Source: an uncultured Lachnospiraceae bacterium (GTDB lineage: Bacteria > Bacillota > Clostridia > Lachnospirales > Lachnospiraceae). From it: a DNA stretch of 64,000 bases. The notes beneath the pieces were generated by a model. That model had not been told where the DNA came from. It was given only the letters and a program-made list of their open reading frames with translations, and made no database searches. Numbering within the stretch: position 1 is the stretch's first letter; each line of letters opens with the position of its first letter. Made by a program: the position numbers and the translations under genes. The stretch spans positions 6,294-70,293 of the forward strand of contig CAJUAO010000017.1 of the NCBI GenBank assembly GCA_910584685.1, in the 5' to 3' direction. This document shows, piece after piece, positions 45,685 through 54,440 of the stretch.

Positions 45685-45713
45685 ATTTTAATTCCATATA
45701 GGATATATTTCAA
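45685..45713 (-). promoter_or_regulatory. Promoter of groESL
   Basis: On the minus strand TTGAAA (45713-45708) and TAAAAT (45690-45685) are 17 bases apart; the CIRCE element begins 11 bases downstream, at the expected start site. Confidence 0.8.
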
Positions 45714-45752
45714 TAGTACCAAAGTACTAATTTATTGTTTTTTATAATTATT

Positions 45753-46664
45753 TTATTTATTCTCTCCCACCTGTCCTTTAGCCTTGGAGGTTACGCCTAT
45801 TCCTCCGTCCCTACCGTAAAAGAACAAATACTGCTGCGCATATCCTCCATACTCTCCAAACCTGTCCCTTGCAAATTCCATTATTTTCTCCTTTGACGTA
45901 TCTGCCCCGTCAAAATATACTGCCTCCATAGTCCGTTTTATCCATACGTCCACAGGAAAAGCATTTCTATGGGAAAGTCCGAAAAGCAGCACGCAGTTTG
46001 CCACCTTTTCTCCTACGCCCTTTATCTGCATAAGCATTTCCTTTGCAGCATCATATGAAAGCTCTCTGATTTCCTTTTCCTTAAGGGTGGAATTAAGCAT
46101 ATCCGAGGCGCACTTTAAATATGGCGCCCTGAAGCCTGTCTTTAATTCCCTGTAATTATCCTCCGTCACTTCCCCAAGCCTCTCAAGGGTAGGAAAGCTG
46201 TAATATGTCTTTCCCCCTATTTCGCCGATTGGCTCCCCATATGTATCTGACAAGGCAAAAACTATTTTTTTAATATGAGGTATCTGTTTATTTTGGGAAA
46301 TAATAAAGGAAATCAAGGTCTCATAAAACTCCTGATTTAATATTCTGACGCCATATTTTTCTGTTATGGCTTCCTTTAGCTTTTCATCCTTCTTAAGCAA
46401 CGTACTCTTAATTTTTCCATAATCCCTCTCTAAATCAAAATATGGTATCCATATATTCTCCGCCTCAGCTTTCGTCTTTCCGTAAAGTATAAGGGTATCC
46501 TTCTCCTGTTTTATATGAAGAAGTCTTCCATATGCTATAACGGCATATTCCATATTATCTAATCTTTCAAAGTGAAAGCATTGACCACACTCTAAGGTCT
46601 GCTCAATGTTAAAATCTATGACCTTGTCTATATAAATATTACCCTTTTCTTCTCTTATATCCAT
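45753..46664 (-). CDS. 8-oxoguanine DNA glycosylase/AP lyase (OGG1-type HhH-GPD)
   Basis: 303 residues. An N-terminal OGG_N-like beta domain (about 10-105, ECGQCFHFERL) precedes an HhH-GPD domain with the hairpin IKGVGEKVAN, nucleophile Lys220 and catalytic Asp239 (FPVDVWIKR). It should excise 8-oxoguanine and nick the AP site. The ATG at 46664 has GGAGG 7 bases upstream. The C-terminal tail after GYAQQYLFFYGRD is short and Gly/Lys-rich. Confidence 0.9.
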   Translation of the reverse strand: MDIREEKGNIYIDKVIDFNIEQTLECGQCFHFERLDNMEYAVIAYGRLLHIKQEKDTLILYGKTKAEAENIWIPYFDLERDYGKIKSTLLKKDEKLKEAITEKYGVRILNQEFYETLISFIISQNKQIPHIKKIVFALSDTYGEPIGEIGGKTYYSFPTLERLGEVTEDNYRELKTGFRAPYLKCASDMLNSTLKEKEIRELSYDAAKEMLMQIKGVGEKVANCVLLFGLSHRNAFPVDVWIKRTMEAVYFDGADTSKEKIMEFARDRFGEYGGYAQQYLFFYGRDGGIGVTSKAKGQVGENK

Positions 46665-46738
46665 CTTCCTGCCTCCGTTTTTCATTTGTTGTAAAATTTT
46701 CATGTAATTAAAATAAAAAACATGTCAAAATAAGGTAA

Positions 46739-47425
46739 TTACAGCTTCACCTTAACATAATCCCCTATAGCTAAATAGTCGGGCTCTACCATACAGTCCG
46801 CCGCAATTATCTTCACTCCGGCTTTCTTTGCCTGTCTCAGCGCTTCTCCAAATTCCTTATGTGTATCATCATTTGGCTCAAAATATTTTACTCCCTTCAT
46901 CTGCACCACAAACATAATATATGCTTCATAGCCTTCCCCAACCGCTGATATAAGCTCATAAACATGCTTAACTCCACGCTCCGTAGGAGCATCGGGAAAA
47001 CGCGCCACCCCGTTATCCTCCAGTGTGACCCCCTTAACCTCCATAAGACAGCTTTTATCCCCACGCTTAAAAAATACATCTATTCTTGAATTTCCATACT
47101 TATATTCCATTTTCACATCAGTAACGTCATCCCTGAAGGCTCCCCTTGAAATCCACTCATGCACTACCCTGTTAGGCGCCTGTGAATCCATATTTATAAG
47201 GTATTCATTCTTTTTAACCGCTATAAGGGAATATCTCGTTTTCCTGCCTGTACAATCTCCGTGGTCCTGCACATACACTATGCTTTCGTTTGGTATAAGA
47301 AGCTCCCTGCAGCGTCCCGTATTCTTTACATGACATACCTGTGTCCTGCCATCTATTTCAACATAGGCTATAAACCTGTTAGCTCTCTCCAAAAATCTGC
47401 CCTGTATTATGTTATCATATTTCAT
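46739..47425 (-). CDS. sfsA: Sugar fermentation stimulation protein homologue SfsA (nuclease-like)
   Basis: 228 residues. The SfsA pattern is complete: GRFLERANRFIAYVEIDG at the N-terminus, CHVKNTGRCRELL, and the nuclease-like core SRIDVFFKRGDKSCLMEVKGVTL followed by FPDAPTERGVKHVYEL. The family is linked with DNA binding and endonuclease activity; its cell role is unclear. The start is the ATG just after GGAGAGG. Confidence 0.92.
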   Translation of the reverse strand: MKYDNIIQGRFLERANRFIAYVEIDGRTQVCHVKNTGRCRELLIPNESIVYVQDHGDCTGRKTRYSLIAVKKNEYLINMDSQAPNRVVHEWISRGAFRDDVTDVKMEYKYGNSRIDVFFKRGDKSCLMEVKGVTLEDNGVARFPDAPTERGVKHVYELISAVGEGYEAYIMFVVQMKGVKYFEPNDDTHKEFGEALRQAKKAGVKIIAADCMVEPDYLAIGDYVKVKL

Positions 47426-47540
47426 AAGCCTCTCCAACCTTTTATTTTTTTATATTTCATAAATATTTTTTATTTATTTTCCCGGTAAAAGCTTCCAAAG
47501 ATATAATCCTTATGCTATAACGCCATATGTAAAAAAATGC

Positions 47541-48038
47541 TCATAATTCAAACCGTGGTATATACCTGTCTGCATAAAAGCATATAAGCCCTGTAAACAT
47601 TCCCGTAACCACGCCGCTTATAATCAAAAAAGGCGCATATACAAATATCCCCCTCATTCCAAGCACAAAATATGATGCCAAAATCTGCCCTGTATTGTGG
47701 GCTATACCGCCAAACACGCTTGTTAAAAATATAAATTTTTTATTAAGGAGCCTGTTTACAAGGGCCATAACCACAAGACTTAAAACGCCTCCGCATATAC
47801 TGTACAGAAGCGACACCATCTGCCCCGCAAAAACCGACGCCAGTATTATGCGTACAAAAAGCGCCAGACACGCATCCATTACCTTAAACCTAAGCAGAAT
47901 AAAAAGCGTTACTATATTTGCCAGTCCAAGCTTAATGCCCGGTATAGGCGCAAGGGCCGGCAAGGCCGACTCTATCATAAAAATTGTCAATGCAACGGCA
48001 GTTAAAATACCAAGTATTGTTATTTTTCTTATTCCCAT
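47541..48038 (-). CDS. Gx transporter family membrane protein (EetB-like)
   Basis: 165 residues, five to six membrane helices. ESALPALAPIPGIKLGLANIVTLFILL and FGGIAHNTGQILASYFVLG are the Gx-transporter/heptaprenyl diphosphate synthase component I signature. EetB of the Gram-positive extracellular electron transfer pathway belongs to this family. It follows the NusG-II protein by 2 bases and belongs to the same module as ApbE. Direct function in quinone or flavin handling is inference. Confidence 0.85.
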   Translation of the reverse strand: MGIRKITILGILTAVALTIFMIESALPALAPIPGIKLGLANIVTLFILLRFKVMDACLALFVRIILASVFAGQMVSLLYSICGGVLSLVVMALVNRLLNKKFIFLTSVFGGIAHNTGQILASYFVLGMRGIFVYAPFLIISGVVTGMFTGLICFYADRYIPRFEL

Positions 48039-48040
48039 AA

Positions 48041-48433
48041 TTAATATACCACCCCGTCAAGCTCTTTATCATCTTCTTCATCTATAACCTTTATAACAAG
48101 ATGGTTTGGCAGACATGTGACAGGCATAAGGGAATTATCAATAAAGCCCATGTTCATACAAAGCCCATCAGGACAGCTTGCCTCTACTACTCCTATGCTT
48201 CCCTGTCTTACCTCTATCACATTATAGCCGCCCTCCGGGGCTTCGACTGTTATTCTGTATGTATCATGTGTACCTGATAAATCTATTGTCTGAATTATCC
48301 TGTCATTTTGATATATATATGCATATGCTCCCGTATCAGCCGTTTTATACATATATATTATACATAATATACTGCCTGCCGTAACCGCCGCTATAACCGC
48401 AGTCAGAATAATTGCTCTTTTCTTTAAGGACAT
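48041..48433 (-). CDS. NusG domain II-containing exported protein (EetA-like)
   Basis: 130 residues: an N-terminal membrane helix (9-29) and an outer domain of NusG-II type with YNVIEVRQGSIGVVEASCPDGLCMNMGFI, where CPDGLC gives a Cys pair, followed by VTCLPNHLVIKV. EetA proteins have this domain. It lies between ApbE and the Gx transporter. Confidence 0.85.
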   Translation of the reverse strand: MSLKKRAIILTAVIAAVTAGSILCIIYMYKTADTGAYAYIYQNDRIIQTIDLSGTHDTYRITVEAPEGGYNVIEVRQGSIGVVEASCPDGLCMNMGFIDNSLMPVTCLPNHLVIKVIDEEDDKELDGVVY

Positions 48434-48526
48434 GGCTTTTCTCCTTAATACAATATATTTTTACATATATTTTTCTACCTGCTTTTTTAACTGATAACAA
48501 CTAATAAATTTCCCTTGATAATCTTA

Positions 48527-49603
48527 TTATCTTTTAACAAAATTATATTTCGACATTCCCTTTGACGTGTGGGCATTGCCGTCATTGTCTATAAACACTG
48601 CCTCCACCCCTTCCATACCGTCTATAAGCTCCAATGATTTATCTACTCCCAATATATAGCAGGCTGTAGACAATGCATCACATTCCATGGAATTGCTTCC
48701 TATAATTGTAGCGCTTATAATTCCTGCATCCGCAGGATATCCTGTAAAGGGATTTAATATATGGTGATACCTTACTCCGTTTTCTATAAAATACCTTTCA
48801 TAATTTCCTGATGTAACCACGCACATATCCTTTACCGATACCACTCCGTATACCTGCGACGGATTATTTGGATTTGTAATTCCTATATTCCAAGAGCTTC
48901 CGTCTGTTTTTTGCCCTATTGTCATTATGTTTCCGCCAAAATCCAGTATTCCGCAGGGAGTTTCCATGCTGTCACATATATACTCCTTTATGGAGTCCGC
49001 TGCATAGCCCTTTGCAACGGCTCCCAAATCAATTTTCACAAGGTCAGAGCTATAAAATACAGTACTGTCTTCTTCATCAATAATTATGCTGCCGCACCCG
49101 TCTCCATTTATATATGGCGTAATCTCCTCTATATCCAGAACACGCTGTTTTTCACTGCCTATCCCCCACAGATTAATAAGCCCTCCTATGGATATGTCTA
49201 AAGCCCCCTCTGAAAGCCTATTGTATGATAACGCCTTCTTAATAAGATACATAAGCTCGTCAGACACCTTCACCGGCTTATCGGCTGCATTCCTGTTAAG
49301 TCTCGACAGCTCGCTGTCTGAAAGCTTTGCTGAAAAAATATTTTCCAGCCGTTCACATTCATCAAAGGATTTCTCTGTCACTTTCTTAAGCCTTTCCTCA
49401 TCACTTCCATATAATGTGATGGTAAGTATTGTGCCAAAATGCTCCTCTGTAAGGGAATATTTTATATCCCGGGATTTATCATACCCCTCTGAAGCCTCTC
49501 CCATATACGTATTTTTTTGTATTTTTCTTGCTATAGCAGTACAGACTACAGCTATAATTACAAGAATTATGGCTGCTGCTGCCGGCTTAATCCTCGACTT
49601 CAT
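48527..49603 (-). CDS. apbE: FAD:protein FMN transferase (ApbE family)
   Basis: 358 residues. A membrane anchor (about 9-27) places the enzyme outside. The FMN-transferase motifs are visible: GALDISIGGLINLWGIG, DLGAVAKGYAADSI with the FAD/Mg loop, GNIMTIG and DALSTACYILG. It attaches FMN to Ser/Thr of exported flavoproteins. It is the first gene of the ApbE-NusGII-Gx set, as in flavin-based electron transfer loci. No obvious FMN-acceptor protein gene lies in the window. Confidence 0.93.
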   Translation of the reverse strand: MKSRIKPAAAAIILVIIAVVCTAIARKIQKNTYMGEASEGYDKSRDIKYSLTEEHFGTILTITLYGSDEERLKKVTEKSFDECERLENIFSAKLSDSELSRLNRNAADKPVKVSDELMYLIKKALSYNRLSEGALDISIGGLINLWGIGSEKQRVLDIEEITPYINGDGCGSIIIDEEDSTVFYSSDLVKIDLGAVAKGYAADSIKEYICDSMETPCGILDFGGNIMTIGQKTDGSSWNIGITNPNNPSQVYGVVSVKDMCVVTSGNYERYFIENGVRYHHILNPFTGYPADAGIISATIIGSNSMECDALSTACYILGVDKSLELIDGMEGVEAVFIDNDGNAHTSKGMSKYNFVKR

Positions 49604-49797
49604 AATGCTTTACCAACCTTATTTTTGTGGGCTTTTACACATCACAAGCTGCCCGGCAGCTTGCATGACCCAGCTTTTGCTTAGACTATATTACCATAAA
49701 AACATTTATCTGCAAAGGCAATCTTTCCTTGTACATACATTTATTATTGTGCTATTATATTATCAGATTCCAATACTGAAAATAGGGAGAAATAAAA

Positions 49798-50610
49798 ATG
49801 AAAAAGAGCTTATCATACATTGAAATAAACAATCTTACAGTATACGCCTACCACGGCGTGTTTCCTGATGAAAACAAGAAAGGCCAGAACTTTAAAATCA
49901 CGGCAAAGCTTTATCTTGATATGGAACAGGCTGCTAAAACAGACGATTTATCTTATTCAGCCGACTATGGCAGCATCTGCCAGTATATTAATAAGCTGAT
50001 GAACAAAAAAACCTTCCGGCTTATAGAGGCTGCCGCCGACTATGTGGCAAGGGAGGTTTTGCTGGCTTTTCCAAATCTAGAAAGGCTAAGTCTTAAGCTT
50101 TCCAAGCCCTTCGCCCCTGTTGATTTACCCTTTGACGATATAAGCGTAAATATAGAAAAGGGCTGGCACACCGCATATATTGCGCTGGGCTCCAATATGG
50201 GAGATAAAAGAAAATATCTTGACGACGCCGTAAAATCTATAAATGAAAATCCCTGCTGCAGGGTATATAAGGTGTCTGATTTTATTGTAACAAAGCCTTA
50301 CGGATATACAGAGCAGGAAGATTTTTTAAACGGCGCAATAGAAATAAAAACAATGCTGTCCCCCCTGGAGCTTTTAGAGCTTCTTCATAATATAGAACAG
50401 GCTGCCGAAAGAACAAGGGAAATTCACTGGGGGCCCCGCACCCTTGACCTTGATATTCTCTTTTATGACAATCTTGTAACTGATGACAATATGCTTGTTA
50501 TTCCTCACCCGGAAATAGAAAAAAGGGACTTTGTATTAAAGCCATTAAAGCAAATAGCCCCTTATATGATTCATCCGCTTATTAACAAGAGGATTATTGA
50601 TATAAATTAA
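49798..50610 (+). CDS. folBK: Bifunctional dihydroneopterin aldolase / HPPK (FolB-FolK fusion)
   Basis: 270 residues. Residues 6-118 are FolB (INNLTVYAYHGVFPDE, FRLIEAAADYVA). Residues 125-265 are FolK (YIALGSNMGDKRKYL, FLNGAIEIKT, RTLDLDILFYDN, IPHPEIEKRDFVLKPL). The two consecutive folate steps are joined in one chain, as in several Firmicutes. It is a single gene here with GGGAG before the ATG; no other folate gene is close. Confidence 0.95.
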   Translation: MKKSLSYIEINNLTVYAYHGVFPDENKKGQNFKITAKLYLDMEQAAKTDDLSYSADYGSICQYINKLMNKKTFRLIEAAADYVAREVLLAFPNLERLSLKLSKPFAPVDLPFDDISVNIEKGWHTAYIALGSNMGDKRKYLDDAVKSINENPCCRVYKVSDFIVTKPYGYTEQEDFLNGAIEIKTMLSPLELLELLHNIEQAAERTREIHWGPRTLDLDILFYDNLVTDDNMLVIPHPEIEKRDFVLKPLKQIAPYMIHPLINKRIIDIN

Positions 50611-50683
50611 TCCTTCAAAAGGATATAATGAATAATAATTGTAATTGGGAATTTCTAAAAATGAAAAAGGGAGGGTGATATGA

Positions 50684-51445
50684 ATGAATGTTAATAACCA
50701 AATAAGCATTAAAAATATTTTTGTTATGCTGAGAAACGGAAATGTTTTTGAAGGAACGGATTTGCTATATAGGTATCACTACAGAAAACTGTATGGTGTA
50801 GCATTTTCTATTGTAAAAAAAGAAGACGCAAGCCAAGATATTGTACATAATGTTATATATAAGTTTTTACAGTTATTGCCTGATAAATTTCCAAGTGAAA
50901 ACGAATTCAGCTGGCTATATACGGTTGTCAAAAATGAAGCATTAATGTTTCTTAGAACCCAAAAAAACACAGTTACTATTGATGATGTTGATTTTCTAAT
51001 AGCTGAAGATAAAAACATTAACCAATTTGTGGATATGGATAGCTACAACTCAATAGTAAAAGAGCTTAGTGAAACACAACGCCAAATTATTACGCTTAAG
51101 GTTCTCGGAGGTTTTACACATAAAGAAATATCTTATATGCTTGGAAAACCTATCGGAACTGTTCAATGGCTTTATAATACTTCTATCAAAAAATTAAGAG
51201 TAGTGCTATCATCTATATTTGCAGTAATTATTTTTACAGCTTTATGTTTTATAAAAAGACTAACAAATTATGTTGAACAATTAAATTCTGTTCCTGAAAC
51301 TTCTTCCGAATTTACTGTTTATATACCTTTTGATTATTCTATAGTGACATTTGTAGCGCTCTGCTTAATTTCTATCATAGCTTTTGTGATTATTTATAAA
51401 AACTCATATAAAATTCCAACAAAAGCAGAGCGTAAAAACATCTAA
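50684..51445 (+). CDS. ECF-type sigma factor with C-terminal two-helix membrane domain
   Basis: 253 residues. Region 2 (about 25-90: LYRYHYRKLYGVAFSIVKKEDASQDIVHNVI, then FSWLYTVVKNEALMFLR) and region 4 (about 125-180: LSETQRQIITLKVLGGFTHKEISYMLGKPIGTVQWLYNTSIKKLR) match ECF sigma factors. Residues 181-200 and 223-242 are membrane helices joined by an outer loop of about 20 residues. Membrane-fused ECF factors can be self-regulating without a separate anti-sigma, by release or conformational change; that is inference here. It heads an operon-like set with a secreted protease and lipoprotein. Good GGGAGG site. Confidence 0.82.
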   Translation: MNVNNQISIKNIFVMLRNGNVFEGTDLLYRYHYRKLYGVAFSIVKKEDASQDIVHNVIYKFLQLLPDKFPSENEFSWLYTVVKNEALMFLRTQKNTVTIDDVDFLIAEDKNINQFVDMDSYNSIVKELSETQRQIITLKVLGGFTHKEISYMLGKPIGTVQWLYNTSIKKLRVVLSSIFAVIIFTALCFIKRLTNYVEQLNSVPETSSEFTVYIPFDYSIVTFVALCLISIIAFVIIYKNSYKIPTKAERKNI

Positions 51446-51531
51446 ATAACAGAAACTATATATAGGAGGTTTTTATATAATAATCACAAAGCTAAATACA
51501 AAGAAAAAAATTAAACTGAAAGGAGATATGT

Positions 51532-52545
51532 ATGAAGAGTATGAAGAATAAAAACAATTTTATTAAAAAGCTGATTTCTTATTACTTACTTATAACACTT
51601 ATCGTTACAAGCGAATCAGTAATAATCGCCGCAAATGCAGAAGAATCAATCGAGATAAATAATATTATTTCCTACAATGAAACAGACCAATCTGATGCGT
51701 CTTTTGCAAGCAAGAATTTAATTACAGGTGAAGAAACATTTTACAACTTGTATAATAATGGTACAATAATTGATTTATCTGAGGATGATGAATTTAATGA
51801 AATGAATTCAGACATAACAGAAAAATCTGACAGTCCTTACTTTCCTGAACATACAACTGAAATAACATCGGCAGAAGATGGTACTATTATTCCGTTTTCA
51901 CTAATTGGAGGTGATGACAGAAATCATATTACAAATACTACCACATATCCATATTCAGCGGTATGTTATATAATCAGTTATTGGCCTAATGGTACTGCAT
52001 CTGAAGGTACAGCATGGATGTATTGGGAGGATATAGCAATTACAGCAGGACATTGCGTATATAGTAAAGACGATGGTGGTTGGGCTGAGAAAATTGAAGT
52101 TATACCTGCGGCAAACGGTTATTATTCTCCTTATGGTGCTGTAAATTCCGTCACTATGCATACATCAACAAAATGGATAGAAGATTCTAATTGGGAGTAT
52201 GATTATGGTGTTTTGGAGCTTTCCAGGGACATTGGTAATTATACCGGTTGGTTTGGAATATCATATACAATATGGTCTTTAAAAGGAACAGATGTAACAA
52301 TTACCGGATATCCGGGAGAATACCATCGTCAAATGTGGACAATGGATGGTGAAATTACTAAAAGTTCAACTCGTAAGATTTATTATAACGCAATAGATAC
52401 TACGAGCGGACAAAGTGGCTCCCCCATTTATGATGATGACAAATATGTTGTTGGAATTCATGCATATGGAGAAGGTTCATATGGTAATTCAGGAACACGC
52501 ATTACAAGCAGCATGTATGATTTTTTTCATTCATTTAGGGAGTAA
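51532..52545 (+). CDS. Secreted trypsin-like serine protease (V8/glutamyl endopeptidase type)
   Basis: 337 residues: signal peptide (1-36, cleavage likely after ANA), an acidic propeptide to about 125, then a chymotrypsin-fold domain. The triad is His174 (ITAGHCVY), Asp224 (EYDYGVLEL) and Ser295 (SGQSGSPIY), all conserved. The SGQSGSP motif and AGHCVY match glutamyl endopeptidase-like S1B proteases. Probably secreted and activated by removal of the propeptide. It follows the membrane-bound sigma factor, so the sigma factor may control it or respond to its activity. Confidence 0.88.
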   Translation: MKSMKNKNNFIKKLISYYLLITLIVTSESVIIAANAEESIEINNIISYNETDQSDASFASKNLITGEETFYNLYNNGTIIDLSEDDEFNEMNSDITEKSDSPYFPEHTTEITSAEDGTIIPFSLIGGDDRNHITNTTTYPYSAVCYIISYWPNGTASEGTAWMYWEDIAITAGHCVYSKDDGGWAEKIEVIPAANGYYSPYGAVNSVTMHTSTKWIEDSNWEYDYGVLELSRDIGNYTGWFGISYTIWSLKGTDVTITGYPGEYHRQMWTMDGEITKSSTRKIYYNAIDTTSGQSGSPIYDDDKYVVGIHAYGEGSYGNSGTRITSSMYDFFHSFRE

Positions 52546-52557
52546 CTAAAAAATATT

Positions 52558-52935
52558 ATGAGTAAATTTTCTTTAAGGATATTCTTTGTACTAATTGCTT
52601 TGCTGATACTATGTACATTTATTATTTCAATTATGGGATGTGATGAAAAAAAAGAAAAAAAACTTATGATAGCCGATATTGAAATTATCATAGTCAATAA
52701 AAATAATTCGATTATCGCTGATACAGATGTGTCGATTCTTGGAATCAGCGATAGGGATATAACATATATTTATACCACAGATACAAATGGTACAATAACA
52801 ATTAAAAATCTCAGCGAAAGGACATTGACATTTGTTATTCATACTGAACAGATTTCTTACAGTACAGAACATGTAATAACCAAAAAAGATTTAGAACAAG
52901 GAAAACTAATAGTTAAATTTAGCGATTATCAATAA
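52558..52935 (+). CDS. Putative lipoprotein with carboxypeptidase-regulatory-like fold
   Basis: 125 residues. The N-terminus has a hydrophobic stretch ending in a lipobox-like SIMGC (Cys28), giving a lipid-anchored protein. The rest, TDVSILGISDRDITYIYTTDTNGTITIKNLSERTLTFVIH, resembles carboxypeptidase-regulatory/transthyretin-like beta domains. No function known. It follows the protease by 12 bases; the ribosome binding site is weak, so translation may be coupled. Confidence 0.6.
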   Translation: MSKFSLRIFFVLIALLILCTFIISIMGCDEKKEKKLMIADIEIIIVNKNNSIIADTDVSILGISDRDITYIYTTDTNGTITIKNLSERTLTFVIHTEQISYSTEHVITKKDLEQGKLIVKFSDYQ

Positions 52936-52982
52936 CTAAAAAGCTTCTTTATAGTTTCTTATTTACAAGAATAATACGTGGA

Positions 52983-53061
52983 TGCCGTACTAATCAATCA
53001 CTACAATTTATATTATGAATGCATTGTATTTTCTATATCTTGTATGATTTTTAGTACGGCA
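52983..53061. repeat. 11-bp inverted repeat flanking the permease remnant end
   Basis: TGCCGTACTAA (52983-52993) and TTAGTACGGCA (53051-53061) are perfect complements 57 bases apart. It may be a terminator-like structure or the edge of a rearrangement; the permease homology ends at its right arm. Confidence 0.45.
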
Positions 53062-53180
53062 AACCTTAACAAACACTGAGACAGCAGAGCCAATCAGCAT
53101 ACCGAATACCCAATAAGGGAATATCTGCCGGATCTGCAAATCGAAGCAGTACCATAGATAAACCGCTTCCCGTTGTATAA
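53062..53180 (-). pseudogene. Remnant of a permease gene (N-terminal fragment)
   Basis: In one minus-strand frame the DNA reads AVYLWYCFDLQIRQIFPYW, continuing into VFGMLIGSAVSVFVK. This resembles the opening of an ArsP/DUF318-type (UPF0718) permease, ending where the 11-bp inverted repeat begins. No start codon and no continuation, so it is debris. Confidence 0.5.
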
Positions 53181-53186
53181 TAGCTT

Positions 53187-53252
53187 GATGTCCGATGTGA
53201 AGTAAACAACGGGCGCATCATTCGACGGCTGCGCTGCATTAGTTTCTGTCAT
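53187..53252 (-). pseudogene. Remnant of a DUF362-type protein (N-terminal 22 codons)
   Basis: The frame starting at 53252 gives MTETNAAQPSND followed by APVVYFTSDI, which is how DUF362 (ferredoxin-like, membrane-linked) proteins often begin. The homology then stops and joins the permease remnant. It marks decay of a redox cluster. Confidence 0.4.
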
Positions 53253-53314
53253 AATATTATCCTTGCTTTCTTTGAATGAGTCGTTATTTGAGGTTTCCGT
53301 TTGGTTTACGCTGC

Positions 53315-54067
53315 TTATTCGAGGCTATCGTATACACCTGTATCCACAGGTTCCAGCCACTCGTTTGACGTATTCTCTCCGGGTACTTCAACGGCAAGAT
53401 GTGAGAACCAGCTGTCCTTTGCTGCGCCGTGCCAGTGCTTGATGCCCGACGGGATATTCACCACATCGCCGGGATGCAATTCTCTTGCTTCCTTGCCCCA
53501 TTCCTGATACCAGCCGCGGCCATTAACACATACCAAAATCTGTCCGCCGCCTTTTTCTGCGTGATGGACATGCCAGTTATTGCGGCAGCCCGGCTCAAAG
53601 GTCACGTTAAATATACCCACCTGACTTGCGGAGAGGGGAGCCAAAAAGCTCCTGCCGCTGAAATACTGTGCAAAGCCGTCGTTGGGTTTTCCAATAGGGA
53701 ACACCATCGCGCTTGCGTGGCGTGTCATTGCATCATTTGGCTGTTCCTCCTCCTGCCATACCTGGGTTGCCATGCGGAATGCCGCCCACGCCTTCGGCCA
53801 TCCTGCATAAAAAGCGGCGTGGGTTAGAATTTCGGCAATTTCCTCTTTGGTGATGCCGTTGTTTTTTGCGCTTATAAGATGATACTTAAAAGAACTGTCC
53901 ACAAGTCCCTGGGACATCAGCGCCACAACGGTGACGAGGGAGCGGTCCCGCAGAGAAAGCTTATCTTCTCTGTTCCATACTTCTCCGAACAGTACATCAT
54001 CGTTCAACTGCGCAAATTTCGGCGCAAATTCGCCGAGACTATCTCTTCCTGCTGTTTGTCTTATCAT
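53315..54067 (-). CDS. Carboxymuconolactone decarboxylase-family / cupin fusion protein
   Basis: 250 residues. Residues 10-105 form an all-helical CMD domain (LRDRSLVTVVALMSQG, TKEEIAEILTHAAFYAGWPKAWAA); residues about 145-240 a cupin barrel with metal-type His in NNWHVHHAEKGGGQ, then LHPGDVVNIPSGIKHWHG. The CMD part lacks the CxxC pair of AhpD, so peroxidase activity is not expected. Such fusions often sit beside flavodoxin and LysR genes, as the debris here suggests. The GC-rich composition differs from the AT-rich island upstream. Intact with a good AGGAGG site. Confidence 0.82.
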   Translation of the reverse strand: MIRQTAGRDSLGEFAPKFAQLNDDVLFGEVWNREDKLSLRDRSLVTVVALMSQGLVDSSFKYHLISAKNNGITKEEIAEILTHAAFYAGWPKAWAAFRMATQVWQEEEQPNDAMTRHASAMVFPIGKPNDGFAQYFSGRSFLAPLSASQVGIFNVTFEPGCRNNWHVHHAEKGGGQILVCVNGRGWYQEWGKEARELHPGDVVNIPSGIKHWHGAAKDSWFSHLAVEVPGENTSNEWLEPVDTGVYDSLE

Positions 54068-54087
54068 AATAATGTCCTCCTGTAATA

Positions 54088-54168
54088 TTAAAATTTTGCG
54101 CTTCCACCGTAAGTGGCAAATGGGATAATGGTTTTACCGCTTAAATCATAGCCTTCTGCAATATATTT
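54088..54168 (-). pseudogene. Flavodoxin fragment (27 codons)
   Basis: The frame reads IAEGYDLSGKTIIPFATYGG then stops, matching the flavodoxin segment that also appears in the larger remnant just upstream (EEYDFSEKTIIPF). It has no start and is cut at both ends, lying directly before the CMD-cupin gene. Confidence 0.5.
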
Positions 54169-54173
54169 CGTTA

Positions 54174-54440
54174 TTATTTTAATATATTATTTGCTTTCAG
54201 CCACTGGCTCACGTCACTTGACAAGCTGCTGCCGCCGGAATAATGAACGGACAGCGCCTCTCCCATAGAAGCGTCGGGCGCCAGCTTAGCGATAGCTGTA
54301 AGGCTTTGTCCGAAGCGGCCGCCGCCGTGAGAGCAGAAAGGAATTATGGTCTTTTCCGAAAAATCGTATTCTTCGAGAAAAGAGGCTATCGGCATCGAGA
54401 TAGAAACCCACCAGTAACTGTAGCCTGTCCCTACTATTCC
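54174..54440 (-). pseudogene. 5'-truncated flavodoxin gene
   Basis: The open frame encodes the C-terminal part of a flavodoxin: YSYWWVSISMPIASFLEEYD, then FSEKTIIPFCSHGGGRFGQSL and the last helix to KANNILK. Its N-terminal half, with the FMN phosphate loop, is missing: a TAA at 54441 closes the frame, and AT-rich DNA replaces it. This truncation marks the left edge of the helicase island. Confidence 0.7.

Noticed and set aside
49086..49823. 245-codon plus-strand frame opposite apbE
   Set aside because: It overlaps the clearly coding ApbE on the other strand and runs into the folBK start; no motif.
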